24,272 nt of DNA. Source: Firm-04 sp045642925. GTDB taxonomy: Bacteria > Bacillota > Clostridia > Oscillospirales > Ruminococcaceae. Location of the stretch: the NCBI GenBank assembly GCA_045642925.1, contig JAZUJW010000042.1:1-24272 (forward strand), written 5' to 3'. This document shows positions 14,027 to 20,496 of the stretch, piece after piece. A model generated the notes under the pieces. That model was not told the origin of the DNA. It searched no databases and worked only from the letters and a program-made list of their open reading frames with translations. A program made the position numbers and the translations under genes. The number at the start of each line of letters is the position of its first letter. Position 1 is the first letter of the stretch.

Positions 14027-15870
14027 GCGCCGCCGCCCCCTTTCGCATTGGCAATCGGCTTACCGTGAATCGCTGTCGGCGGCTTCGCGGGAATCAGGCA
14101 ATTCGGCCCGCCGCCGATCAGGTCTTTGCGTCCTGCCTTCAGAAGTGCCGCACGGATGACAGCATCATTCTCCGGCTTGAAATATTGCAGCAAGGCACGC
14201 TGCTGCGCCTTTTCCTGCGCAGTTCGCGGCACATAGATCGGGTTCATCGTGTAAGGATCAATTCCCGTATAAAACATACAGGTAGAAATCGTGCCGGGTG
14301 TCGGATAGAAGTCCTGCACCTGTTCGGGATGAATCCCCTCCTGCTTCAAAAAGCACGCAAGTTCGATGGCATCACGCATGGTACTGCCGGGATGCGAACT
14401 CATGAGGTACGGCACGAGGTATTGTTCGAGGTTCATACTTTTGGTCAATTCATAAAACCGCTTCTGAAAACGCTTGTACGTTTCAATATGCGGTTTGCCC
14501 ATAGCGTCCAGTACGGCAGGCGCACAATGTTCCGGTGCAACTTTCAACTGTCCGCTGACATGATAATGCACCAAATCGCGGAAAAAGCTTTCGTCCTTAT
14601 CTGCCATGAGGTAATCGTAGCGGATGCCGGAACGGATGAACACGCGCTTGACCTTCGGCAGATTCCGCAGTTTCCGCAGCAGGCGCAGATATTCGCCATG
14701 TTCTACCACCAGATTTTTGCAGGGCGTTGGGGCAAGGCATTTCCGCCCTTTGCACATTCCATGTTCTGCCTGTTTTTCGCAGGAAGGATGGCGGAAATTG
14801 GCAGTCGGGCCGCCGACATCGTGAATATAGCCCTTGAAATCGGGCAATGTCGTCAGCAATTTTGCTTCTTCCAGTACGGATTCTTCACTGCGGGTGGTCA
14901 TTTTTCGTCCCTGATGCAGTGCAATCGAACAGAAATTGCAGAAGCCGAAACAACCGCGGTTATGGGTAATCGAAAAACGCACTTCCTTGATGGCTGGTAC
15001 GCCGCCCTCCGCTTCATACATCGGGTGATAAGTGCGTGCATACGGCAAACGGTACACCGCATCCATTTCTTCCTGTGTCAGGGAAATGGTCGGCTGATTC
15101 TGCACCAGCATGAGGTCACCGTGGCGCTGAATCACACGTTTGCCGCTGACTTCATCCTGCTGGTCGTACTGAATGCGTGTTGCTTTCGCATATGCCTCTT
15201 TTTTCTCGCAAACCTGCGCGAAAGAGGGACATTCCGCACATCCCAGCGGCGTTTTGTCGGGTGTCGTCAGATAGCAAGTGCCGCGTACATCGGTAATTTC
15301 CGAAACAGGCACACCATCGCGCAGACGGTTCGCAAGTTCGACAATACTGCGCTCTCCCATGCCGAACATGAGGATATCCGCGCCGCTGTCCACGAGAATG
15401 GACGGACGCACGGCATCATCCCAGTAATCGTAATGTGCAAAGCGGCGGAGCGATGCTTCCAGACCGCCGATGAGAATGGGAACATCCCCATAAATTTCGC
15501 GTATCTTCTTGCAATACACAATCACGGCACGGTCGGGACGCTTACCCGCCTTGTTGCCTGCGGAATAGGCATCGTCCGAGCGCTTTTTCTTTGCGGCGGT
15601 GTAGTGGGCAACCATGCTGTCGATATTACCAGCCGTCACAAGAAAACCGAGCTTCGGTCTGCCAAAGCGCATGAAATCTTCGTTGGTACGCCAATTCGGC
15701 TGCGGCAGAATGGCAACGGTGTAACCCTTCGCCGCAAGCACACGGGAAATGATCGCCACACCGAAACTCGGATGGTCTACATAAGCATCGCCTGTGATGT
15801 AGACAAAATCGGGCTGATGAATCCCCAGCGCTTCAAGTTCCTCCATGGAAACAGGCAAAAATTCGCTCAT
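13918..15870 (-). CDS. ygiQ: YgiQ-family radical SAM protein
   Basis: This 650-residue protein belongs to the YgiQ/UPF0313 group of radical SAM enzymes. The N-terminal region (about 1-200) has the family's B12-binding-like fold pattern (DFVYITGDAYVDHPSFG, ILIGGLEASLRRFAHYDYW). The cluster motif C-x3-C-x2-C occurs in RGCFGFCNFCSI near residue 315. HVSGQLKVAPEHCAPAVLDAMGKP and DFYPTPGT are further family hallmarks. The C-terminus is a low-complexity Lys/Ala/Ser/Gly tail, which overlaps the start of the MBL gene. Its reaction is not established. The ATG at 15870 has AAAGGA about 10 nt upstream. It lies 24 nt downstream of the GNAT gene. Confidence 0.93.
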   Translation of the reverse strand: MSEFLPVSMEELEALGIHQPDFVYITGDAYVDHPSFGVAIISRVLAAKGYTVAILPQPNWRTNEDFMRFGRPKLGFLVTAGNIDSMVAHYTAAKKKRSDDAYSAGNKAGKRPDRAVIVYCKKIREIYGDVPILIGGLEASLRRFAHYDYWDDAVRPSILVDSGADILMFGMGERSIVELANRLRDGVPVSEITDVRGTCYLTTPDKTPLGCAECPSFAQVCEKKEAYAKATRIQYDQQDEVSGKRVIQRHGDLMLVQNQPTISLTQEEMDAVYRLPYARTYHPMYEAEGGVPAIKEVRFSITHNRGCFGFCNFCSIALHQGRKMTTRSEESVLEEAKLLTTLPDFKGYIHDVGGPTANFRHPSCEKQAEHGMCKGRKCLAPTPCKNLVVEHGEYLRLLRKLRNLPKVKRVFIRSGIRYDYLMADKDESFFRDLVHYHVSGQLKVAPEHCAPAVLDAMGKPHIETYKRFQKRFYELTKSMNLEQYLVPYLMSSHPGSTMRDAIELACFLKQEGIHPEQVQDFYPTPGTISTCMFYTGIDPYTMNPIYVPRTAQEKAQQRALLQYFKPENDAVIRAALLKAGRKDLIGGGPNCLIPAKPPTAIHGKPIANAKGGGGACRTKNPSNAKPFSAKSANAKTANSSKRGSKGKGIG

Positions 15871-15894
15871 GTTTTTCGCATCCTTTCGTTGTTT

Positions 15895-16380
15895 TCAGTG
15901 CAGTGACATCACATAGATCTGACAGGGGTTCGCTTCGTCCCAGATGCTCGGTATGACTTCAAATTCCTGAAATCCGAGTGCCAGATAGAAGCGGTTGGTA
16001 TCGTCATATTCAGGATAAACACCCATCTTCACGGTTTTCACCTGCATGAACGCATAGCCGCGGGCTTGCGCCTCCTGTTTTGCGGCATCAAACAGCATTC
16101 GTCCGATACCCTGCCGATGGTACTGTTTCAGAACACCCGTCACGGCAAGTTCCACGGTCGCTTTGCTTGTTTCTTTCAGGCAAAGGAAACCAATACAGCG
16201 CTGATTGGCATATGCACCAAAACAAAGCTGCTGCGTGCATTCACGGATATAGGTTTCTCTGCCTTCCTCCAGCTCGAACCATTCGGGGAGCGCTTCGAGA
16301 ATTTCCCGCACGACAGCTTGCTTTTCCGCGTTGTCTGTCAACAATTCCACATTCATTGTATTCACCATTTCATCATTCAT
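15895..16380 (-). CDS. GNAT-family N-acetyltransferase
   Basis: The 161-residue protein has the acetyl-CoA-binding motif of GNAT enzymes (VTGVLKQYHRQGIGRMLF), in which QGIG holds the pyrophosphate of acetyl-CoA, followed by MQVKTV and FYLALGFQEFE, which are normal for the later strands. The acceptor is unknown. The start is uncertain between ATGs at 16380, 16368 and 16356; 16380 overlaps the ftsK stop, fitting coupled translation, while the fold itself begins near 16356. Confidence 0.88.
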   Translation of the reverse strand: MNDEMVNTMNVELLTDNAEKQAVVREILEALPEWFELEEGRETYIRECTQQLCFGAYANQRCIGFLCLKETSKATVELAVTGVLKQYHRQGIGRMLFDAAKQEAQARGYAFMQVKTVKMGVYPEYDDTNRFYLALGFQEFEVIPSIWDEANPCQIYVMSLH

Positions 16381-19246
16381 CAAATCGTCCGCCTTTGGAT
16401 GCGATGCGCAGTTTCCATTCGGTCATTTCCTGCGGTGAAATCAAGACTTTACGCGGTTTTGCGCCTTCAGACGGCCCAATCACGCCGCGTTCTTCCAGCT
16501 CGTCCACAATACGTGCAGCTCTTGCATAGCCGAGTTTCAGACGGCGCTGGAGCGCAGTTGTCGAAAGCTGCCCTGCATCCACAGCATATTCTGCGGCACG
16601 GATAATTAATTCTTCATCGCCGCTGAGTTCACTGCCTTCATCCGAACCGATGGACTTTTCACCCTTCGGCACAGGCACATTTTGCTCCACGGCATCCATA
16701 ATTTCAGCATCGTATTCAGATGCACCGTTGTTTTTGAGGAAATTCGTGACCGCTTCCACTTCGGCATCCGAACAGAAACAGCCCTGTACACGCTTCGGTT
16801 CGCGCCAGCCGTTCGGATAGAACAGCAGATCGCCGTTGCCGAGGAGCGTTTCCGCGCCTGTGCAGTCGAGAATAATGCGCGAATCCTGTGAGGATTTGAC
16901 CGACATACCGATACGGCTCGGCACATTTGCCTTGATCAGACCGGTAATGACATCGACAGTCGGGCGCTGTGTTGCAATAATCAGGTGAATGCCTGCGGCA
17001 CGCGCCTTCTGTGCAATGCGGATGACCGCCGTTTCGACCTCTTTCGAAGCCGACATCATCAGATCCGCAAACTCATCAATAATAATGAGGATCTGCGGGA
17101 GTTTTTTGAGTTCAGGATTGCGTTCTGCAAGGGCATTGTAGCCTTTGAGGTCACGCACGCCGTACTGCGCACAAAGCGCATACCTGCGCTCCATTTCAAT
17201 GACAGCCCAGTTGAGTGCGCCTGCTGCCTTCTGCGGATTCGTCACAACAGGAATCAGCAGGTGCGGAATGCCGTCATACGGCGCAAATTCGACCACCTTC
17301 GGGTCAATCAGCACAAGGCGTACTTCTTCGGGCGATGCATGGTACAGCACACTCATGATAATCGAGTTTGTGCAGACCGATTTACCGGAACCGGTCGTTC
17401 CTGCGATGATCATATGCGGCATTTTTGCAATGTCGCCCAGAATGATATCGCCGTCAATATCCTTGCCGACTGCAAAAGTCAGCTTGCTTGCAGATTCCTG
17501 AAATGCAGCAGATTCGAGAATATCACGAATCGGCACCATGTCTTTGGTATTGTTTGCGACTTCGACACCGACTGCGGGCTTTCCGGGAATCGGCGCGTCG
17601 ATACGCACTTTTTCGCCGCCGAGGTTCATGCCGATATCGTCAGCAAGTGCGGTGATTTTCGAGATTTTCACACCAGCCGCCGGCTGAATTTCATAGCGGG
17701 TAACGGAAGGACCTCTGCGCATTCCGACAATGCGGACTTCTACGCCGAAGCTTGCCAGCGTATCTTTCAGGCGCTGACTTTTTTCGCGCAGTTCCGTTGA
17801 TTTCTCCAGACTGTTCGCATTGGTGTCAATATGCGCCAGCAAAGAAAGCGGCGGCGCAATGTACGGGATCGGCTGTTCTTCCTCATAAATGCTTTCGTCC
17901 ACAGGGATAACATCTTCAGGATTTTCGTCGATTTTCCAAGGCAGAAAATCTGCGAGTGTCGGACGCTTTCCTTCCGCATTCGCAATCATTGCCTGAAGTG
18001 CGATTTCTTCTTCGTCCACCGTATTCTGTGCAGTTGCAGCAGGCTGCACCGCAGCAAACGGGTCTTCCTCCGATGTACCCATCGAGAAATGCTTGCCGTT
18101 GGTTTCATCTTCATAAATCGGCACATCGACATCGATCTGCGAGAACATATCATGCATCACGGCAAGCTGATTGCCGTCTGCGAGAATTTCAGGCTGACGG
18201 CGGCGGCGCGGATGCGGTTTGTGTTCCAGCTTCGGGAAGAACGATACTTCTTCGTCCGAATCCCCCTCGGTATCTTCGCCGTCTTCATTGTCGTTGTCGT
18301 CATCATCCTCAAATTCGTCATCATCGTCAAAATCGCCATAACCGTCATCATCATAGAGGTATTCGCCGTGTGTGGCAAGCTTGCCAATGCCGACCCACAG
18401 CCAGATGAACGGCTTGCACATAATCTTGAACAGATCGACAACGCCCTTGTTCGTCATCATCATCACAAAGACAAACGCCAGCATCAGCACCACGATTTTC
18501 GCGCCGACATAATCAAACAGCGCGATCAGCGGCCATGCCACGACGCCTGAAACGACACCGCCGCCGCGGATCTTCTGTCCTTCATCGTAAAGCTGCACCA
18601 TCGTTGCCTTGAAGCCTTCTGTCCAGACGGTTTCGCCGAAGTAGATCTGCCACATTCCGCCGCAGACCACCGTCAGCAAAATGCCCCAGATGACTTTTCC
18701 AGCCATACGGTCTTCTTTGTTCTGTCCGATGGAAATAGCAAGATAAATCAGCATTCCCGGAAACAGCAGTCTTGCATTGATGCCGAAATATCCCAGCAAA
18801 TGCTCGTGCATGAATGCCCAGCCTTTTGCGCCGTTGATCCATGCAAACAGCAGTGTCAGCACACCGATCGCAAACATCATGACAGAATAAAAACGATTGC
18901 GCTCTTTACGCTGTGCTTCCAGCAAACGCTGTGCCGCACCGACACTGGATGTCGGACGCGGTGGGGTATTCGTCGTTGCCGCCGCCGGGGCAGCAATTGT
19001 GATATTGGTCGTACTTCCGCCTTTTTCGTTGTGGTGAACCGTTTTCGTTGCCGCAGGACGCTTTTTGGGTGCACTATTTTTGGGTGCAGACTTTTTCGGC
19101 GCAGGTGCGGCAGGTTTCGGATCCGGTGCCGGCGGAGGTGTGGGTTTTGCGGGGGCGGTGGCACGCTTTGCAGTCGTGCGGGTACGCTGCACAGGCGCGG
19201 TTGTTTTCTTTTTGCCGCTGCCCGCAGTGTTCTGTGTTTGTGCCAT
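16373..19246 (-). CDS. ftsK: FtsK/SpoIIIE-family DNA translocase
   Basis: The translocase pumps chromosomal DNA through the closing septum. The 957-residue protein has a Pro/Ala/Lys-rich cytosolic head (1 to about 115), four membrane segments (about 130-285), a very acidic Asp/Glu linker (about 298-335), a motor domain with Walker A GTTGSGKS (616-623) and Walker B IIIDEFADL (Asp724, Glu725), and a C-terminal winged helix (gamma domain, about 870-940; ELIIRAAEYAVDAGQLST ... RIVDELEERGVIG) that reads sequence polarity on DNA. It is longer than a typical SpoIIIE of about 790 residues because of the head and linker. Whether it serves division only or also sporulation cannot be judged here. The ATG at 19246 has AAAGGAAC upstream; it lies 36 nt after uppP. 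Confidence 0.96.
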   Translation of the reverse strand: MAQTQNTAGSGKKKTTAPVQRTRTTAKRATAPAKPTPPPAPDPKPAAPAPKKSAPKNSAPKKRPAATKTVHHNEKGGSTTNITIAAPAAATTNTPPRPTSSVGAAQRLLEAQRKERNRFYSVMMFAIGVLTLLFAWINGAKGWAFMHEHLLGYFGINARLLFPGMLIYLAISIGQNKEDRMAGKVIWGILLTVVCGGMWQIYFGETVWTEGFKATMVQLYDEGQKIRGGGVVSGVVAWPLIALFDYVGAKIVVLMLAFVFVMMMTNKGVVDLFKIMCKPFIWLWVGIGKLATHGEYLYDDDGYGDFDDDDEFEDDDDNDNEDGEDTEGDSDEEVSFFPKLEHKPHPRRRRQPEILADGNQLAVMHDMFSQIDVDVPIYEDETNGKHFSMGTSEEDPFAAVQPAATAQNTVDEEEIALQAMIANAEGKRPTLADFLPWKIDENPEDVIPVDESIYEEEQPIPYIAPPLSLLAHIDTNANSLEKSTELREKSQRLKDTLASFGVEVRIVGMRRGPSVTRYEIQPAAGVKISKITALADDIGMNLGGEKVRIDAPIPGKPAVGVEVANNTKDMVPIRDILESAAFQESASKLTFAVGKDIDGDIILGDIAKMPHMIIAGTTGSGKSVCTNSIIMSVLYHASPEEVRLVLIDPKVVEFAPYDGIPHLLIPVVTNPQKAAGALNWAVIEMERRYALCAQYGVRDLKGYNALAERNPELKKLPQILIIIDEFADLMMSASKEVETAVIRIAQKARAAGIHLIIATQRPTVDVITGLIKANVPSRIGMSVKSSQDSRIILDCTGAETLLGNGDLLFYPNGWREPKRVQGCFCSDAEVEAVTNFLKNNGASEYDAEIMDAVEQNVPVPKGEKSIGSDEGSELSGDEELIIRAAEYAVDAGQLSTTALQRRLKLGYARAARIVDELEERGVIGPSEGAKPRKVLISPQEMTEWKLRIASKGGRFDE

Positions 19247-19282
19247 ATGGTGTTCCTTTCTTTCAGAGGTATGCGAAACGGA

Positions 19283-20107
19283 TCACTTCCGGAAAATCCA
19301 GACACCAAGTGTGAACAGACTTACCAGAAGGGTATAAATCGAGAAAATATGGAAATTATCAGATTTCACAAGCCATTTGACCAGCTTGATTGCGGCGATG
19401 CCGACAATGGCAGATACCACAAAGCCGATTGCTGCCGCAGGGACATTCACTTCAAATGCGCCATCCATTGCGTCCATCAGTTCCGAAAGGCAGCCGCCCA
19501 GAATAGCGGGAATGCCCAGCACAAACGAATAGCGCACCGCAGTTTCCTTATCAATCCCCGAAAACAGTGCGCCGCTGATGGTCGAACCGGAACGGGAAAC
19601 GCCCGGGAACAATGCCACACACTGGAACAAACCAATGACCACAGCATCCTTGACTGTCATGTCTGCGGCGGTTTTCTTGTTGTTCTTGACACGGTTTGCA
19701 AAGAACAGGATCACGGATGTATAGAGGAAACAAAGCGCAAGGATCGGCAGTCCGATGCTTTCAAAAATGTCCTTGATGAGATAGAACGGCACCAGCAATA
19801 CCAGAGAGATCATCAGCATGATGATCATGCGGCGGTCGGCATTCATGGTTGACCACTTGAATTTTCCTGTAAACACATCTTTGACCAGTACGAAAAATTC
19901 CTTTATCAATGCCCAGATGGTATCCCAGAAGGCAATAAACACAGCAACCAGTGTTCCAAGGTGCAGAATCACCAGCAGGAATGTTCCCTCCTCCACAGAC
20001 TGCCCTGTGAGTGCCTGATAAAGCCGCAGGTGTCCTGAACTGGAAACGGGCAGAAATTCTGTTAAACCTTGAATAATCGCCTGAACGATCGCATCGAAAA
20101 TTGACAT
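19283..20107 (-). CDS. uppP: Undecaprenyl-diphosphatase (UppP/BacA)
   Basis: UppP removes a phosphate from undecaprenyl diphosphate, recycling the lipid that carries peptidoglycan and other wall precursors, and gives bacitracin tolerance. The 274-residue membrane protein has both family boxes: QGLTEFLPVSSSGHL (13-27, with the QxxxE motif) and LFPGVSRSGSTISGA (about residues 168-182). Its length is normal, with about eight hydrophobic segments. AGGAGG lies 7 nt before the ATG at 20107. It is the first gene of the long minus-strand operon. Confidence 0.97.
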   Translation of the reverse strand: MSIFDAIVQAIIQGLTEFLPVSSSGHLRLYQALTGQSVEEGTFLLVILHLGTLVAVFIAFWDTIWALIKEFFVLVKDVFTGKFKWSTMNADRRMIIMLMISLVLLVPFYLIKDIFESIGLPILALCFLYTSVILFFANRVKNNKKTAADMTVKDAVVIGLFQCVALFPGVSRSGSTISGALFSGIDKETAVRYSFVLGIPAILGGCLSELMDAMDGAFEVNVPAAAIGFVVSAIVGIAAIKLVKWLVKSDNFHIFSIYTLLVSLFTLGVWIFRK

Positions 20108-20145
20108 AAATTGCCTCCTGAATTTTGGTTGATACTATTATAATA

Positions 20146-20178
20146 TGCACGTTTGCGGCGGTAAACCGCACCTGTGCA
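20146..20178 (-). promoter_or_regulatory. Stem-loop in the uppP 5' leader
   Basis: TGCAC (20146-20150) pairs with GTGCA (20174-20178), and TGCGG (20154-20158) with CCGCA (20166-20170). Together they form a 10-bp stem with a symmetric 3+3 internal loop and a 7-nt terminal loop. It lies in the roughly 80-nt leader between promoter and ribosome site and has no T-tract, so it is not an ordinary terminator. Confidence 0.5.
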
Positions 20179-20193
20179 TACGGATACTTTTAT

Positions 20194-20222
20194 ATCATAT
20201 CATATTTTCGGCAGGCTGTCAA
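20194..20222 (-). promoter_or_regulatory. Sigma-A promoter of the uppP-ftsK-...-vanY-like operon
   Basis: On the minus strand TTGACA (20222-20217), a 17-nt spacer and TATGAT (20199-20194) give a near-consensus promoter with a start near 20187. It is the only promoter I recognised for the ten minus-strand genes. Confidence 0.88.
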
Positions 20223-20426
20223 GAATTGCATTTCATTTTCCAGCAAAATGTCTGTTCGCAGGCGGTTTTCCATGCGGCATTTTGCTGATGGGACGCATTA
20301 TGTAAAGATTTGATGTCAAAAATTCTTCCTATTTCCAGAATTCTGTCATGAATGCCAAAAAGTGATGGCATATTTTATGTAATGCACAAAATGATAGACA
20401 AAATTCTTTTTTTCTTCTCAAAAGTG
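20223..20426. other. Intergenic region between divergent promoters, with two inverted repeats
   Basis: These 204 nt contain no plausible gene. CAGCAAAATG (20241-20250) and CATTTTGCTG (20278-20287) form a perfect 10-bp inverted repeat around a 27-nt centre that can itself fold (CGCA/TGCG). ATGCCA (20352-20357) and TGGCAT (20366-20371) form a second small one followed by ATTTTATG. These may be operator-like sites or remnants of structured RNA; nothing more can be said. Confidence 0.4.
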
Positions 20427-20455
20427 TTGATTTTTTGAAAGACTTGGTGTATAAT
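20427..20455 (+). promoter_or_regulatory. Sigma-A promoter of the LSQF-repeat protein gene
   Basis: TTGATT (20427-20432), 17-nt spacer, TATAAT (20450-20455). The start would be near 20462, with a short leader and GGAGG seven bases before the ATG at 20497. Confidence 0.87.
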
Positions 20456-20496
20456 AGAAATTATGGAAATCTATACCGTATGCGGAGGAATACCAT

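Noticed and set aside
14065..15906. 613-codon plus-strand open frame
   Set aside because: It lies opposite the YgiQ-type gene and has a composition rich in His, Arg and Phe typical of an antisense shadow.
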